This document shows, one piece after another, positions 31,603-42,551 of a stretch of DNA of 64,000 nucleotides. The stretch is taken from positions 62,001 through 126,000 of the forward strand of contig DPPB01000020.1 in assembly GCA_003539495.1 (NCBI GenBank), in the 5' to 3' direction. Every line of letters begins with the position of its first letter. The first letter of the stretch is position 1. A program made the position numbers and the translations under genes. Source of the DNA: Oscillibacter sp. (GTDB lineage Bacteria; Bacillota; Clostridia; Oscillospirales; Oscillospiraceae). Under the pieces are notes generated by a model. The model saw nothing but the letters and a program-made list of their open reading frames with translations, was not told where the DNA came from and did no database searches.

Positions 31603-32436
31603 ATGGGACAGAAAATTAATCCCCACGGCTTCCGCGTGGGCGTCATCAAAGACTGGGATTCCCGTTGGTATGCCAGCAATGAGAAGGTGGGCGACCTTCT
31701 GGTGGAGGATCACAAGATCCGCGTGTACCTGAAGAAGCTCCTGTATGCGGCCGGTGTCTCCAAGATCGAGATCGAGCGCAGCAGCGAGGTCGTTACCATT
31801 TACCTGCATGTGGCCCGTCCCGGTGTGGTCATCGGCAAGGGCGGCACCCAGGTGGAGGAGTACCGCCAGAGCGTTGAGAAGCTTATCGGCAAGACCGTGA
31901 AGCTGAACATCGTGGAGGTCCGCAACCCCGATATGGACGCGCAGCTGGTGGCCGAGAATATCGCCGCTCAGCTTGAGAAGCGTATTTCTCACCGCCGCGC
32001 CATGAAGAATGCTATGGGCCGTGCCATGCGCGCCGGTGCCAAGGGCATCAAGTGCAACTGCTCCGGCCGTCTGGGCGGTCGTGAAATCGCCGGCAGCGAG
32101 CACTATCACGAGGGCACCATTCCCCTGCAGACCCTGCGTGCCGATATTGATTACGGCTTCGCTGAGGCTGCCACCACCTTCGGCCGCATCGGCGTGAAGG
32201 TGTGGATCTACAAGGGCGAGGTGCTGAGCCAGGCTCTGCGCACCACTCCCCGTACCCTGGACACCAGCAAGCCCTACCAGGAGCGCCGTGAGCGCCGCGG
32301 CCGCCGTGACGGCGACCGTCGTGGTGGCTTCCGTCGTGACGGCCAGAGCGGCGGCTTCAATCGCGACCGCAACGGCAGCCGTCCCCAGGGTGGTTTCCGC
32401 AAACCCGCAGAAAAGAAAGAAGGAGGCGCTCAGTAA
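31603..32436 (+). CDS. rpsC: 30S ribosomal protein S3 with a long Arg/Gly-rich tail
   Basis: 277 residues against roughly 210-220 in most bacteria. The KH domain ([20 protein letters not shown]) and the C-terminal domain ending GEVL are normal. After about residue 222 comes a tail of some 55 residues rich in Arg, Gly and Asp, with RRGGFRRDG and similar units. S3 forms the mRNA entry tunnel and has helicase activity. The tail is likely disordered and RNA-binding. Its stop overlaps the rplP start by one base. Confidence 0.97.
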   Translation: MGQKINPHGFRVGVIKDWDSRWYASNEKVGDLLVEDHKIRVYLKKLLYAAGVSKIEIERSSEVVTIYLHVARPGVVIGKGGTQVEEYRQSVEKLIGKTVKLNIVEVRNPDMDAQLVAENIAAQLEKRISHRRAMKNAMGRAMRAGAKGIKCNCSGRLGGREIAGSEHYHEGTIPLQTLRADIDYGFAEAATTFGRIGVKVWIYKGEVLSQALRTTPRTLDTSKPYQERRERRGRRDGDRRGGFRRDGQSGGFNRDRNGSRPQGGFRKPAEKKEGGAQ

Positions 32437-32870
32437 TGCTTCTGCCCAAGAGAGTTAAGTACCGCAGAGTACACCGTGGCCGCCTCACCGGCAAGGCCAC
32501 CAGAGGCAATAAGATCACCTACGGTGAATTTGGCCTCGTAGCGCTGGAGCCCGCATGGATCACCAGCAATCAGATCGAAGCCGCCCGTATCGCCATGACC
32601 CGTTATACCAAGCGTGGCGGTCAGGTTTGGATCAAGATCTTCCCCGATAAGCCTGTTACCGAGAAGCCCGCTGAGACCCGTATGGGTTCCGGTAAGGGTT
32701 CCCCCGAGTATTGGGTAGCCGTTGTTAAGCCCGGCCGTGTCATGTTTGAAATCGCCGGCGTTTCCGAAGATGTCGCTCGTGAGGCTCTGCGTCTGGCCAG
32801 CCACAAGCTGCCCATCAAGACCAAGATCGCCAAGCGCGAGGACATCGCAGCCCAGGAAGTAGGTGAATGA
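32436..32870 (+). CDS. rplP: 50S ribosomal protein L16
   Basis: 144 residues, normal length, starting [35 protein letters not shown] is a family hallmark. L16 organises the A-site region of the large subunit. It is coupled to rpsC by a one-base overlap, and rpmC follows directly. Confidence 0.98.
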   Translation: MLLPKRVKYRRVHRGRLTGKATRGNKITYGEFGLVALEPAWITSNQIEAARIAMTRYTKRGGQVWIKIFPDKPVTEKPAETRMGSGKGSPEYWVAVVKPGRVMFEIAGVSEDVAREALRLASHKLPIKTKIAKREDIAAQEVGE

Positions 32871-32871
32871 G

Positions 32872-33063
32872 ATGAAGGCAACTGAAGTACGTGCAATGAG
32901 CGTTGAGCAGCTCAATGAAAAGCTCGACTCCCTGAAGAAGGATCTGTTCTTCCTGCGTATGCAGCACGCAACCAATCAGCTGGACAATCCTCTCAAGATC
33001 GCTGAAACCAAGCGTGATATTGCCCGGGTGAAGACCGTTATCCGTGAAAAGGAGGAGAAGTAA
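32872..33063 (+). CDS. rpmC: 50S ribosomal protein L29
   Basis: 63 residues from the ATG at 32872, one base after the rplP stop. It is a short two-helix protein with [18 protein letters not shown] and the conserved [14 protein letters not shown]. It sits at the tunnel exit beside L23. The GTG at 32863 inside rplP is less likely as a start. Confidence 0.95.
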   Translation: MKATEVRAMSVEQLNEKLDSLKKDLFFLRMQHATNQLDNPLKIAETKRDIARVKTVIREKEEK

Positions 33064-33064
33064 T

Positions 33065-33328
33065 ATGGAAGAAAAGAGAATTTCCTCCCGCAAGGTCAGA
33101 GTTGGCAAGGTAGTTTCCGACAAGATGGACAAGACCGTGGTCGTGGCCATTGAGGATCGTGTCGCTCACCCTCTGTACAAGAAGATCGTCGGCCGCACCT
33201 ATAAGCTGAAGGCCCACGATGAGGAGAACACCTGCGGCGTAGGCGATATTGTTAAGGTGATGGAGACCCGCCCCCTGTCCAAGGACAAGCGTTGGCGTGT
33301 GGTCGAGATCGTTGAGAAGGCTAAGTAA
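33065..33328 (+). CDS. rpsQ: 30S ribosomal protein S17
   Basis: 87 residues from the ATG at 33065, after AAGGAGGAGAAGTAAT. The OB-fold protein has [19 protein letters not shown], binds helix 11 of 16S rRNA, and is an early assembly protein. The in-frame ATG at 33044 lies inside rpmC and is rejected. Confidence 0.97.
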   Translation: MEEKRISSRKVRVGKVVSDKMDKTVVVAIEDRVAHPLYKKIVGRTYKLKAHDEENTCGVGDIVKVMETRPLSKDKRWRVVEIVEKAK

Positions 33329-33342
33329 GGAGGTAACCGAGA

Positions 33343-33711
33343 ATGATTCAGCAAGAGTCTTATCTGAAGGTTGCCGATAATACCGGCGCCAAGGAGATCA
33401 AGTGCATCCGTGTCCTGGGCGGTTCCAAGCGCAAGTACGGCAACATCGGCGATGTCATCGTCGCTTCCGTGCGCAAGTCTACCCCCGGTGGCCAGGTGAA
33501 GAAGGGCGAGGTCGTCAAGGCTGTCATCGTTCGCAGCGCCAAGGGCGTTCGCCGTGCCGACGGCACCTATGTCCGTTTTGATGAAAACGCCGCCGTCCTC
33601 ATCAAGGACGACAAAAACCCCAGAGGTACCCGTATCTTTGGGCCCGTTGCCCGCGAGCTGCGTGACAAGGACTATATGAAGATCCTGTCCCTGGCTCCCG
33701 AAGTAGTTTAA
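33343..33711 (+). CDS. rplN: 50S ribosomal protein L14
   Basis: 122 residues, the exact usual size. [19 protein letters not shown] and the C-terminal [20 protein letters not shown] are diagnostic. It forms a subunit bridge and is the binding site for the silencing factor RsfS. Confidence 0.98.
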   Translation: MIQQESYLKVADNTGAKEIKCIRVLGGSKRKYGNIGDVIVASVRKSTPGGQVKKGEVVKAVIVRSAKGVRRADGTYVRFDENAAVLIKDDKNPRGTRIFGPVARELRDKDYMKILSLAPEVV

Positions 33712-33725
33712 GGAGGGGCCGAAGA

Positions 33726-34040
33726 ATGAATAGTCTGAAAATCAAGAAGAACGACAAGGTCGTCGTCCTGTCCGGCAAGGACAGGGGCAAGACCGGTAAG
33801 GTCCTGGGCACCGTGCCCAGCGAGGCCAAGGTCGTTGTGGAAGGCATCAACATGGTCACCTGCCACATCAAGCCCCGCAAGCAGGGCGAGGAGGGCGGCA
33901 TCGTGAAGCGTGAGGCTGCCATCTATGCCAGCAAGGTGCAGGTTGTCTGCCCCAAGTGCGACAAGGGCACCCGCGTGGCCTACAAGGTCACCGATGGCAA
34001 GAAGGTCCGCGTCTGCAAGAAGTGCGGCGCTGAGCTGTAA
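33726..34040 (+). CDS. rplX: 50S ribosomal protein L24, zinc-ribbon form
   Basis: 104 residues. A KOW motif lies at DKVVVLSGKDRGKTGKVLG. The C-terminal half carries CPKC and CKKC, a zinc-ribbon version not found in the Bacillus or E. coli proteins. L24 starts assembly of the large subunit. With S14 and L36 this makes three zinc-binding ribosomal proteins in the operon. Confidence 0.97.
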   Translation: MNSLKIKKNDKVVVLSGKDRGKTGKVLGTVPSEAKVVVEGINMVTCHIKPRKQGEEGGIVKREAAIYASKVQVVCPKCDKGTRVAYKVTDGKKVRVCKKCGAEL

Positions 34041-34058
34041 GAAAGGAGAGAGGTAAAA

Positions 34059-34598
34059 ATGGCACGACTGAAAGTAAAATATACCGAAGAAGTGGCTCCC
34101 GCTCTCTTCAAGAAGTTCGGCTACAAGTCCACCATGCAGATCCCCAAGATCGACAAGGTGGTCGTGAACGTCGGCTGCGGCGAAGCCCGTGAGAATCCCA
34201 AAGTTCTGGAAGCTGTCTGCAAGGACCTGGGCCAGATCACCGGCCAGAAGGCCATCGTGACCATCGCCAAGAAGTCCGTTGCAAACTTCAAGCTCCGTGA
34301 AGGTATGCCCGTGGGCGCTAAGGTCACCCTGCGGGGCGACAAGATGTGGGAGTTCCTGGATCGTCTGTTCAACGTGGCTCTGCCCCGTGTGCGTGACTTC
34401 CGCGGCATCAGCGCCAACGCCTTCGACGGCCGCGGCAACTATGCCCTGGGCGTTAAGGAGCAGCTGATCTTCCCCGAGATCGAGTACGATAAGATCGACA
34501 AGATCCGTGGTATGGACATCGTCATCTGCACCACCGCGCAGAGCGACGAAGAGGCCCGCGAGCTGCTGACTCTGGTCGGCGCTCCCTTTGAACGCTGA
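34059..34598 (+). CDS. rplE: 50S ribosomal protein L5
   Basis: 179 residues, with [18 protein letters not shown] and the conserved RVRDFRGIS segment. L5 binds 5S rRNA with L18 and contacts P-site tRNA. It is placed between L24 and S14 as in all spc operons. Confidence 0.98.
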   Translation: MARLKVKYTEEVAPALFKKFGYKSTMQIPKIDKVVVNVGCGEARENPKVLEAVCKDLGQITGQKAIVTIAKKSVANFKLREGMPVGAKVTLRGDKMWEFLDRLFNVALPRVRDFRGISANAFDGRGNYALGVKEQLIFPEIEYDKIDKIRGMDIVICTTAQSDEEARELLTLVGAPFER

Positions 34599-34614
34599 TT
34601 AGGAGGAGAAAAAA

Positions 34615-34800
34615 ATGGCAAAGAAGTCTATGATCCTGAAGCAGCAGGCTCCCGCTAAGTTCTCCACCCGTAAGTACAACCGCTGCAAGCTGTGCGGCCG
34701 TCCCCACGCCTACCTGCGTGACTACGGCGTGTGCCGTGTCTGCTTCCGCACCCTGGCTTACAAGGGCGAGATCCCCGGTGTCCGCAAGGCTTCCTGGTAA
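34615..34800 (+). CDS. rpsZ: 30S ribosomal protein S14, type Z (zinc form)
   Basis: 61 residues, the length of the zinc-binding S14. CKLC and CRVC form the zinc site, and the end reads [12 protein letters not shown]. It is followed not by rpsH but by a 386-base gap with repeats. Confidence 0.97.
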   Translation: MAKKSMILKQQAPAKFSTRKYNRCKLCGRPHAYLRDYGVCRVCFRTLAYKGEIPGVRKASW

Positions 34801-35186
34801 TCTTTTGCCCTCATACTTCGTTGGCTTGGCTTGCTGTACACAAAGTACAGCGGCGCCTCGCCGCCTCGTCTGAGAACAAAAGAAATTTTTCCGTCATACC
34901 TCGTTGGTGCGGCTTGGCGTACACAAAGTACACATTCACCTTGCCGCCTCGTCTGGCGAAAAAATTCGACACCGATACTGCCTCTGTAAATCGAGGGCAG
35001 TATCCCGCGTGAGAGTTTCTCTCCGCAAAACCGTGTCCAAGAGCGTAGGTGACGCTCTGGCAATATAGGATGGCGAAAGGTCACTGTTAATTAAACATCG
35101 GCTTCCGGTGCGCCAAATTAGCAGTGATACCTCGCTGCCTCAACAGGATGATTTCCTGTAACTCTAAATTAGGAGGATAATTAACT
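34801..35186 (+). other. Non-coding gap inside the spc operon
   Basis: This stretch of 386 bases interrupts the otherwise tight spacing. It holds two direct copies of a 62-base repeat (34810-34871 and 34893-34954), a hairpin at 34974-35004 and a further mixed stretch up to the rpsH ribosome site AGGAGG. I see no gene and no clear promoter. Confidence 0.7.
34810..34954 (+). repeat. Two direct 62-base repeats, each with an internal palindrome
   Basis: Copy 1 is 34810-34871 and copy 2 is 34893-34954, an 83-base period. Both share TCATAC, CTCGTTGG or TTCGTTGG, GTACACAAAGTACA and GCCGCCTCGTCT. The GTACACAAAGTAC palindrome forms a small hairpin in each copy. Confidence 0.8.
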
Positions 35187-35585
35187 ATGCACATCACTGA
35201 TCCTGTTGCCGATATGCTCACCCGTATCCGCAACGCCAACAATGCCAAGCATGAGACCGTGGATGTTCCCGCTTCCAACATGAAGAAGAGCATCGCTCAG
35301 ATCCTGCTGGACGAGGGCTACATCAAGTCCTTCCAGATCGTCGACGACGGTACCCAGGGCACCATCCGTATTACCCTGAAGTACAACGCCGGCAAGGAGA
35401 AGGTCATCTCCGGCCTGCGCCGCGTGTCCAAGCCCGGCCTGCGCGTCTATGTGGGCGCCGACGAGCTGCCCCGCGTGCTGCGTGGTCTTGGTATTGCGAT
35501 CGTATCCACTTCCAAGGGCGTCATGACCGATAAGGCTGCTCGTGCGGCCCATGTCGGCGGCGAAGTCCTGGCATTCGTTTGGTAA
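35187..35585 (+). CDS. rpsH: 30S ribosomal protein S8
   Basis: 132 residues, typical size, starting [20 protein letters not shown]. The end reads [16 protein letters not shown]8 binds the central domain of 16S rRNA and in E. coli represses the spc operon near L5. Here the long gap before it may affect such control. Confidence 0.98.
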   Translation: MHITDPVADMLTRIRNANNAKHETVDVPASNMKKSIAQILLDEGYIKSFQIVDDGTQGTIRITLKYNAGKEKVISGLRRVSKPGLRVYVGADELPRVLRGLGIAIVSTSKGVMTDKAARAAHVGGEVLAFVW

Positions 35586-35600
35586 GGAGGTATTTGAACA

Positions 35601-36146
35601 ATGTCGAGAATTGGTAGAATGCCCATTACCGTCCCCGCCGGTGTGGAGGTCTCCATTGCTGCGGGCAATGTTGTCACCGTCAAGGGCCCCAAGGGCACCC
35701 TGGTGCAGACTCTGCACCCCGAGATGATCCTGGAGCAGGAAGGCAACATCATCCATGTTAAGCGTCCCACCGACGACAAGGCCCACTGCGCTCTGCACGG
35801 CATGACCCGCGCTCTGCTGCACAACATGATCGTTGGCGTCAGCGAAGGCTTCAAGAAGGAGCTGGAGATCAACGGCGTCGGTTACCGCGCCGAGAAGAAG
35901 GGCAATGAGCTGGTCATGAACCTGGGCTATTCCCATCAGGTCATCGTGCCCGAGATTGATGGCATTACCATCGAGGTCCCCGCACAGAACAAGGTCGTCA
36001 TCCACGGCGCCGATAAGCAGAAGGTCGGTCAGTTCGCTGCCGAAGTCCGCGAGAAGCGTCCTCCCGAGCCTTATAAGGGCAAGGGCATCAAGTATGTCGA
36101 TGAAGTCATCCGCCGCAAGGTCGGTAAGACCGGCGCTAAGAAGTAA
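35601..36146 (+). CDS. rplF: 50S ribosomal protein L6
   Basis: 181 residues with two similar domains. The C-terminal [18 protein letters not shown] is the family signature. It sits near the factor-binding site. RBS AAGGAGG precedes the ATG. Confidence 0.98.
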   Translation: MSRIGRMPITVPAGVEVSIAAGNVVTVKGPKGTLVQTLHPEMILEQEGNIIHVKRPTDDKAHCALHGMTRALLHNMIVGVSEGFKKELEINGVGYRAEKKGNELVMNLGYSHQVIVPEIDGITIEVPAQNKVVIHGADKQKVGQFAAEVREKRPPEPYKGKGIKYVDEVIRRKVGKTGAKK

Positions 36147-36160
36147 GGAGGTGTGCCGAT

Positions 36161-36520
36161 ATGATTAAAAGACCCAATACCAACGCTCAGCGTCTCAAGC
36201 GCCATAAGAGAGTGCGCGCTAAGGTTTTCGGCACCGCCGAGAGACCCCGTCTGAATGTTTTCCGCAGTGAAAAGAACATCTATGCCCAGGTGATCGACGA
36301 TGTGGCCGGGAACACCCTGGTCTCTGCGTCCTCTCTGGATAAGGCCATCGAAGGCAACGGCGGCAATAAGACCGCAGCCCGTGCTGTGGGCAAGCTGGTT
36401 GCCGAGCGCTGCAAGGCCAAGGGTATCGATACTGTCGTGTTTGACCGCGGCGGCTATGTGTATCACGGTCGCGTGGCCGAGCTGGCCGAGGGTGCCCGCG
36501 AGGGCGGCCTGGAATTCTAA
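36161..36520 (+). CDS. rplR: 50S ribosomal protein L18
   Basis: 119 residues. [20 protein letters not shown] and the end [20 protein letters not shown] are diagnostic. It carries 5S rRNA into the large subunit together with L5. Confidence 0.98.
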   Translation: MIKRPNTNAQRLKRHKRVRAKVFGTAERPRLNVFRSEKNIYAQVIDDVAGNTLVSASSLDKAIEGNGGNKTAARAVGKLVAERCKAKGIDTVVFDRGGYVYHGRVAELAEGAREGGLEF

Positions 36521-36539
36521 GAGAGGAGGATAACTGACA

Positions 36540-37040
36540 ATGGCAAGATTTGAAAGAGAACAAAGCGAGTATATCGAAAAAGTAGTTGCTACCAACCGTG
36601 TATCCAAGACGGTTAAGGGCGGTCGTGTCATGAAGTTCTCCGCTCTGATGGTCGTGGGCGACGGCAAGGGCAAGGTCGGTTACGGCCTGGGCAAGGCCGC
36701 CGAGGTTCCCGAGGCTATCCGCAAGGGCATTGAGGATGCTAAGAAGAACATGATCCAGGTTTCTCTGTCCGGCAGCACCATTCCTCACGAGGTCATCGGT
36801 GAGGCAGGCGCAGGCCGCGTGCTGATGAAGCCCGCCGCACCCGGTACCGGCGTTATCGCCGGCGGTCCCGTGCGTATCATTATGGAAGCAGCCGGTGTGA
36901 AGGATATTCGTACCAAGTGCCTGCGTTCCAATACCGCAGTCAATGTTGTCGCCGCCACCTTTGAGGGCCTGAAGGCTCTGCGCACTCCCGAGGAAGTTGC
37001 CAGAACCCGCGGCAAGAGCGTGGACGAGATCGTGGGCTAA
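36540..37040 (+). CDS. rpsE: 30S ribosomal protein S5
   Basis: 166 residues. The double-stranded RNA-binding domain shows VNRV-like [20 protein letters not shown] and [21 protein letters not shown]5 contributes to decoding accuracy and the mRNA entry channel. Confidence 0.98.
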   Translation: MARFEREQSEYIEKVVATNRVSKTVKGGRVMKFSALMVVGDGKGKVGYGLGKAAEVPEAIRKGIEDAKKNMIQVSLSGSTIPHEVIGEAGAGRVLMKPAAPGTGVIAGGPVRIIMEAAGVKDIRTKCLRSNTAVNVVAATFEGLKALRTPEEVARTRGKSVDEIVG

Positions 37041-37055
37041 GGAGGAGTTTGAATT

Positions 37056-37238
37056 ATGGCTAATCTGAATATCAAGCTCGTCAAGAGCCTTAACGGCCGC
37101 CTGGAAAAGCACATTGCAACCGCTCATTCCATGGGCCTGCGCAAGATCGGTGACACCACCGTTCAGCCCGACAACGCTCAGACCAAGGGCAAGATCGCCA
37201 AGATCGGCTATCTGCTCCAGGTCACCGAAGTAGAATAA
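37056..37238 (+). CDS. rpmD: 50S ribosomal protein L30
   Basis: 60 residues, normal. [20 protein letters not shown] and [20 protein letters not shown] are typical. It is a small surface protein of the large subunit, between S5 and L15 as expected. Confidence 0.97.
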   Translation: MANLNIKLVKSLNGRLEKHIATAHSMGLRKIGDTTVQPDNAQTKGKIAKIGYLLQVTEVE

Positions 37239-37252
37239 GGAGGTGCGAGAGA

Positions 37253-37693
37253 ATGAAACTGAATGAACTGTCTCCCGCAGTTGGCTCCACCAAGGAAGCC
37301 TACCGCAAGGGCCGCGGCGCCGGCTCCGGCAACGGCAAGACTGCCGGCCGTGGTCACAAGGGCCAGAAGGCCCGCTCCGGCGGCGGCACCCGCATTGGCT
37401 TTGAGGGCGGCCAGATGCCTCTGGCCCGCCGCATCCCCAAGCGCGGTTTCAACAACATTTTTGCCAAGCCCCTGGAGATCATCAACCTGTCCGCTCTGAA
37501 CAAGTTCGAGGACGGCGAGACTGTGAACGCAGAAGCTCTGCTGGCCAAGGGCATCCTGAGCAAGTGTGAGTATGGCTTCAAAGTTCTTGGTAACGGCTCC
37601 GTTACCAAGAAGGTGACCGTGCAGGCCGCTGCTTTCTCTCAGGCTGCTAAGGACGCGATCGAAGCAGCAGGAGGAAAGGCAGAGGTGATCTAA
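37253..37693 (+). CDS. rplO: 50S ribosomal protein L15
   Basis: 146 residues. The Gly/Arg-rich N-terminal arm ([20 protein letters not shown]) is the rRNA-embedded extension, and the globular end is [20 protein letters not shown]. It ends one base before the secY start region, so secY is likely coupled. Confidence 0.98.
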   Translation: MKLNELSPAVGSTKEAYRKGRGAGSGNGKTAGRGHKGQKARSGGGTRIGFEGGQMPLARRIPKRGFNNIFAKPLEIINLSALNKFEDGETVNAEALLAKGILSKCEYGFKVLGNGSVTKKVTVQAAAFSQAAKDAIEAAGGKAEVI

Positions 37694-37694
37694 G

Positions 37695-38978
37695 GTGATT
37701 CAGACGATTCGCAAAGCCTGGGGCATCCCCGAACTGCGCAAGAAAATCATCTTCACCGCACTGATCCTTCTGATCTTCCGCATCGGCAACGCCATCCCTG
37801 TTCCCTATGTGGACACGGGCCTGCTGAATGACTATATCAATCAGCTGAGCACTACCGTCCTGGGCCTATACAATGTTATGTCCGGCGGTGCCTTTGCCGA
37901 GGCGACTGTCTTCGCACTGGGCGTGCAGCCCTATATCAATAGCTCCATCATCATCCAGCTGCTGACCATTGCCATCCCCGCCCTGGAGCGGCTGGCAAGA
38001 GAGGGCGGCGAGGAAGGCAAGAAGAAAATCCAGTCCATCACCCGCTATGCCACCGTGGCCATCGCCATCCTGCAGGGCTGGGGCTACTACATGCTGATGA
38101 AGAACTACGGCATCCTCACCAACACCGGTGTCTGGGCCGCCCTGGTCATCATCGCATCCTTCATTGCCGGCTCCTCCTTCGTTATGTGGATGGGCGAGCA
38201 GATCACCGAGTTTGGTATCGGCAACGGCATCTCCATCATCCTGTTCGCCGGTATCCTGTCCCGTGTGCCGGCCATGGTCTCCTCCATGGTCTCCGGCCTG
38301 AAGGCGGGTACCCTGGTCTGGTGGGCCGCTGTGCTGGTGGTCATCGGTATCCTGGCACTGATCGTGCTGATCACCTGGGTCAACGGCGCCGAGCGCCGCA
38401 TCCCGGTGCAGTATGCCAAGCGTCAGGTGGGCCGCAAAATGTATGGCGGCCAGGCATCCACCCTCCCCATGAAGGTGAATATGTCCGGCGTTCTGCCCAT
38501 CATCTTTGCCCAGTCCATCGCCATGATCCCCTCCACCATCGCTGCTTTTTGCAAGCAGCCGGCTGAGGGAACCTTCTGGTACGGCTTCCTGAACGCCATC
38601 GACACCAAATCGGTGCTGTATATGATCTTCTACTTCCTGATGATCATCGGCTTCAGCTATTTCTATTCCACCATTCAGTTCAACCCCATTGAGATCTCCA
38701 ACAACCTGAAGAAGAACGGCGGCTTTATCCCCGGCTTCCGCCCCGGTAAGCCCACTGCGGACTTCATCAAGAAGGTCCTCAATAAGGTCACGCTGTTTGG
38801 CGCCATCTATCTGGGCATTGTGGCCATCCTGCCCCTCATCATCGGCAAGGCTGTCAACAATGCCGCCCTGTCCATCGGCGGCACCTCCGTCATCATCGTG
38901 GTGGGTGTTGCGTTGGAGACCGTACAGGCTCTGGAGTCCCAGATGCTGATGCGTCAGTATAAGGGCTTCCTGGAATAA
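37695..38978 (+). CDS. secY: SecY, core of the protein translocase
   Basis: 427 residues with ten membrane segments. The GTG start at 37695 follows GAGGTGAT, a near-perfect ribosome site overlapping the end of rplO. Family marks are [13 protein letters not shown] near the start and the cytosolic loop [14 protein letters not shown]. It works with SecE and SecG (the latter encoded at 45124). Confidence 0.98.
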   Translation: MIQTIRKAWGIPELRKKIIFTALILLIFRIGNAIPVPYVDTGLLNDYINQLSTTVLGLYNVMSGGAFAEATVFALGVQPYINSSIIIQLLTIAIPALERLAREGGEEGKKKIQSITRYATVAIAILQGWGYYMLMKNYGILTNTGVWAALVIIASFIAGSSFVMWMGEQITEFGIGNGISIILFAGILSRVPAMVSSMVSGLKAGTLVWWAAVLVVIGILALIVLITWVNGAERRIPVQYAKRQVGRKMYGGQASTLPMKVNMSGVLPIIFAQSIAMIPSTIAAFCKQPAEGTFWYGFLNAIDTKSVLYMIFYFLMIIGFSYFYSTIQFNPIEISNNLKKNGGFIPGFRPGKPTADFIKKVLNKVTLFGAIYLGIVAILPLIIGKAVNNAALSIGGTSVIIVVGVALETVQALESQMLMRQYKGFLE

Positions 38979-38989
38979 GAGGTGTTTTT

Positions 38990-39622
38990 ATGAAACTGAT
39001 CCTTTTAGGTGCCCCGGGTGCCGGTAAGGGGACCCAGGCTGACATTCTCAAGGTCAAGCTGAATATCCCTACCATCTCTACGGGTAACATTCTGCGTGCA
39101 GCCGTGAAAAACGGCACTCCCACCGGCCTGAAGGCCAAGGAGTACATGGACGCAGGCAAGCTGGTGCCGGATGAGGTTATCATCGGCATCATCAATGAGC
39201 GCCTGCAGGAGGCCGATTGCGCCAATGGCTATATTCTGGACGGCGTGCCCCGCACCATCGCCCAGGCCGAGGCCATGGAGCAGGCCGGTATCAGCTTCGA
39301 CGCTGTGGTCGCCATCGAAATCCCCGATGAAAAGATCGTCGCCCGCATGGGCGGCAGACGGGTCTGCGAGAACTGCGGCGCCAGCTATCACATTGTGAAT
39401 ATCCCTCCCAAAAAAGAGGGTGTGTGCGATGTGTGCGGCGGCAAGCTCGTGCAGCGTAAGGATGATAACCCCGAGACGGTCCGTGACCGCCTGGCGGTTT
39501 ATCATAAAGAAACAGAACCGCTCAAGGGTTTCTACGAGGCCCGGGGGATTCTGAAAACTGTGGAGGACCAGCCCACCGTGGCCGGAACGACGCAGGCGAT
39601 CTTGAAAGCACTGGGGAGATAA
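38990..39622 (+). CDS. adk: Adenylate kinase with zinc-binding lid
   Basis: 210 residues. The P-loop is [10 protein letters not shown], and the lid contains CENC and CDVC, a structural zinc site common in Gram-positive enzymes. It balances ATP, ADP and AMP. It sits between secY and map, the usual order in Firmicutes. Confidence 0.98.
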   Translation: MKLILLGAPGAGKGTQADILKVKLNIPTISTGNILRAAVKNGTPTGLKAKEYMDAGKLVPDEVIIGIINERLQEADCANGYILDGVPRTIAQAEAMEQAGISFDAVVAIEIPDEKIVARMGGRRVCENCGASYHIVNIPPKKEGVCDVCGGKLVQRKDDNPETVRDRLAVYHKETEPLKGFYEARGILKTVEDQPTVAGTTQAILKALGR

Positions 39623-39625
39623 GCT

Positions 39626-40387
39626 ATGATCACCCTAAAGTCAGCTCACGAGATCGAAGCGATGCGCCTGGCGGGAAAAATTACCGCGGCTGCCCGGGCC
39701 CTGGCCCGGGAAATGGTAAAGCCCGGCGTAACAACCCAACAAATTGACAAGGCAGTGTTCCACTTTATTCGGGAGCAGGGGGCTACCCCCTCCTTCCTGC
39801 ACTACAACGGTTATCCGGCCAGTGTATGCATCAGCGTCAACGATGAAATTATCCACGGTATCCCCGGCAAACGGGTGCTACGCGAGGGTGACATCGTCAG
39901 CGTGGATGTGGGTGCATATATCGGCGGCTACCATGGCGATTGCGCCGGCACCTACCCCTGCGGCCAGGTGTCCGACGAAGCCCTGCGTCTCATCCGTGTG
40001 ACCCAGGACTCCTTCTTTGAGGGTCTGAAGTTCGCCCGGGAGGGCTACCGCCTGTCGGATATATCCCACGCAGTGCAGACCTTTGTGGAGGCAAACGGCT
40101 ATTCCGTGGTGCGCGAATATGTGGGCCACGGTATTGGCCGGAATATGCACGAAGCGCCTGAGGTGCCCAATTACGGCAAGCCCGGTCACGGCCCCCGCCT
40201 TCTGCGGGGCATGACCTTGGCCGTAGAACCCATGGTCAACGCAGGCACCGCCGCCATCAAGCAGATGAGCGATGGCTGGACGGTGAAAACCGCCGATGGC
40301 AAATATGCCGCCCACTATGAAAACACCATCCTGATCACAGCCGGCGACCCGGAGCTTCTGACGGATCCCGCAGAGTCATTGGTGTAA
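39626..40387 (+). CDS. map: Methionine aminopeptidase, type I
   Basis: 253 residues. The metal ligands are recognisable: two Asp in VDVGAYIGGYHGDCAGTY, His in GHGIGRNMHEAPE, and Glu in LAVEPMV. It removes the initiator Met from new proteins. The start is four bases after the adk stop. Confidence 0.97.
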   Translation: MITLKSAHEIEAMRLAGKITAAARALAREMVKPGVTTQQIDKAVFHFIREQGATPSFLHYNGYPASVCISVNDEIIHGIPGKRVLREGDIVSVDVGAYIGGYHGDCAGTYPCGQVSDEALRLIRVTQDSFFEGLKFAREGYRLSDISHAVQTFVEANGYSVVREYVGHGIGRNMHEAPEVPNYGKPGHGPRLLRGMTLAVEPMVNAGTAAIKQMSDGWTVKTADGKYAAHYENTILITAGDPELLTDPAESLV

Positions 40388-40390
40388 GCT

Positions 40391-40678
40391 ATGGACATTG
40401 TCAAATCCAACATCGTAAAATCCACTGCCGGCCGGGACGAAGGGGACCTCTTCTTCGTGCTGGATATACAGGAGGAGTTCCTTCTGCTGGCAGACGGTAA
40501 GCGCCGCCGGGTGGAAAACCCCAAGAGGAAAAAGTGCAAGCATGTAGCCTTTGTGGGGGAGAGTCACAGCGTCGTTGCCGAGAAGATCAGGAGCAGCGAA
40601 AAAATCACAAATAGTGAGCTTCGTAAAGCCTTAGCTGCCTGTACAGGCGGCGGTAATCAAGACCAGGAGGGATTATAG
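40391..40678 (+). CDS. KOW-domain RNA-binding protein
   Basis: 95 residues. The N-terminal KOW/L14e-like part ([18 protein letters not shown]) resembles ribosomal L14e-type proteins. The middle is very basic ([15 protein letters not shown]). Clostridia often have this small gene between map and infA. Its role is thought to be ribosome-related but is not established. It follows map by three bases. Confidence 0.85.
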   Translation: MDIVKSNIVKSTAGRDEGDLFFVLDIQEEFLLLADGKRRRVENPKRKKCKHVAFVGESHSVVAEKIRSSEKITNSELRKALAACTGGGNQDQEGL

Positions 40679-40679
40679 C

Positions 40680-41025
<346 letters not shown>

Positions 41026-41051
41026 GATGAAATTGGAGGTGCTTTAAGAGT

Positions 41052-41420
41052 ATGGCACGTATTGCCGGTATTGACCTGCCCAAGGATAAGCGAATCGAGA
41101 TCGGTTTGACCTATATCTATGGTATTGGCAGAAAGAGCGCGCAGGACATCCTGGCGCAAACAGGCATCAACCCCGACACCCGCGTGAAGGATCTGACGGA
41201 GGCCGACGAGGCCAAGCTCCGTGAGGTCATCGACCAGAGCTACACCGTGGAAGGCGATCTGCGCCGTCAGGTGGCACTGGACATCAAGCGTCTGACCGAG
41301 ATCGGCTGCTATCGCGGCATGCGTCATCGCCGTGGCCTGCCCGTCCGCGGTCAGCGCAGCAAGACCAACGCCCGTACCCGCAAGGGTCCCAAGAAGACCA
41401 TTGCTAACAAGAAGAAGTAA
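41052..41420 (+). CDS. rpsM: 30S ribosomal protein S13
   Basis: 122 residues. [20 protein letters not shown] and the helix-two-turn-helix region are typical, and the end [15 protein letters not shown] is the tail that reaches the P-site tRNA. First gene of the alpha part of the operon. Confidence 0.98.
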   Translation: MARIAGIDLPKDKRIEIGLTYIYGIGRKSAQDILAQTGINPDTRVKDLTEADEAKLREVIDQSYTVEGDLRRQVALDIKRLTEIGCYRGMRHRRGLPVRGQRSKTNARTRKGPKKTIANKKK

Positions 41421-41436
41421 GGAGGGAAGATAGAAT

Positions 41437-41838
41437 ATGGCTAATGCTAAGACCGGCAAGAAGGTTATCCGCCGCCGCCGTGAAAAGAAGAACATTGAAA
41501 AGGGCCAGGTCCATATCCGTTCTTCCTTCAACAACACTATGGTAACCGTTACCGATGCACAGGGCAATGCCCTGTCCTGGGCCTCCTCCGGCGGCCTGGG
41601 TTTCCGCGGCAGCAAGAAGTCCACTCCTTTCGCCGCCCAGAGCGCAGCTGAGACTGCCGCCAAGGCCGCCATGGAGCACGGCCTGAAGACCGTTGAGGTC
41701 TTCGTCAAGGGTCCCGGCCAGGGCCGTGAGGCTGCCATCCGTGCGCTGCAGGCCGTGGGTCTGGAAGTGACCATGATCAAGGATGTCACGCCCATTCCCC
41801 ACAATGGCTGCCGCCCCCCCAAGCGTCGTCGCGTGTAA
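41437..41838 (+). CDS. rpsK: 30S ribosomal protein S11
   Basis: 133 residues. [19 protein letters not shown] and the C-terminal [18 protein letters not shown] are diagnostic. It shapes the mRNA exit near the Shine-Dalgarno helix. Confidence 0.98.
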   Translation: MANAKTGKKVIRRRREKKNIEKGQVHIRSSFNNTMVTVTDAQGNALSWASSGGLGFRGSKKSTPFAAQSAAETAAKAAMEHGLKTVEVFVKGPGQGREAAIRALQAVGLEVTMIKDVTPIPHNGCRPPKRRRV

Positions 41839-41863
41839 TCGGAACAAGGAGGATAAATAGATT

Positions 41864-42466
41864 ATGGCTAAGAATATGCAGCCTATCGCCAAGCGTTGCA
41901 AGGCGCTGGGTATCTCTCCTGCTGTCATGGGTTACGCCAAGAAGGAGACCAAGCGCAACCCCGGCGGCCAGATGAGAAAGAAGAAGAGCGAGTATGCCAT
42001 CCAGCTCAATGAGAAGCAGAAGGTGAAGTTCGTCTACGGCATCCTGGAGAAGCAGTTCCGTATGTATTATGAGAAGGCTTCCGCTATGTCCGGCAAGACC
42101 GGCGAGAACCTGCTGACCTTGGTTGAGCGTCGGCTGGACAATGTGATCTATCGTCTGGGCTTTGCCATGACCCGCCGGGAGGCTCGTCAGCTGGTGAACC
42201 ACGCCCATTTCACCGTCAACGGCAAGAAGGTCAACATTCCTTCCTACCTGGTGCGCGTGGGCGATGTGATCGAGGTCAAGGAGAGCAGCCGCTCCTCCGC
42301 CGCCTTCAAGCGCTTCACAGCAGAGGATGCTCCTCTGGTCACCGTTCCCACTTGGCTGGAGCGTGACAAGAATGCGCTGAAGGGCACCGTGACCAGAATG
42401 CCCGCTCGTGATGACATTGATATGCCCATTGAGGAACACCTCATCGTCGAGCTGTACTCCAAGTAA
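41864..42466 (+). CDS. rpsD: 30S ribosomal protein S4
   Basis: 200 residues. The start lacks the Cys4 zinc finger of some S4 proteins. The S4 RNA-binding domain shows [20 protein letters not shown] and [16 protein letters not shown]. It is a primary 16S binder and, in several bacteria, the autogenous regulator of its operon. Confidence 0.98.
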   Translation: MAKNMQPIAKRCKALGISPAVMGYAKKETKRNPGGQMRKKKSEYAIQLNEKQKVKFVYGILEKQFRMYYEKASAMSGKTGENLLTLVERRLDNVIYRLGFAMTRREARQLVNHAHFTVNGKKVNIPSYLVRVGDVIEVKESSRSSAAFKRFTAEDAPLVTVPTWLERDKNALKGTVTRMPARDDIDMPIEEHLIVELYSK

Positions 42467-42551
42467 TAGGGTCGAGACCCTCAAACTGCACTGGAATCGA
42501 ATACGGTGCGGAGCATAAACTCCGCCCAACTGAAATGAAGGAGGGTACTGC

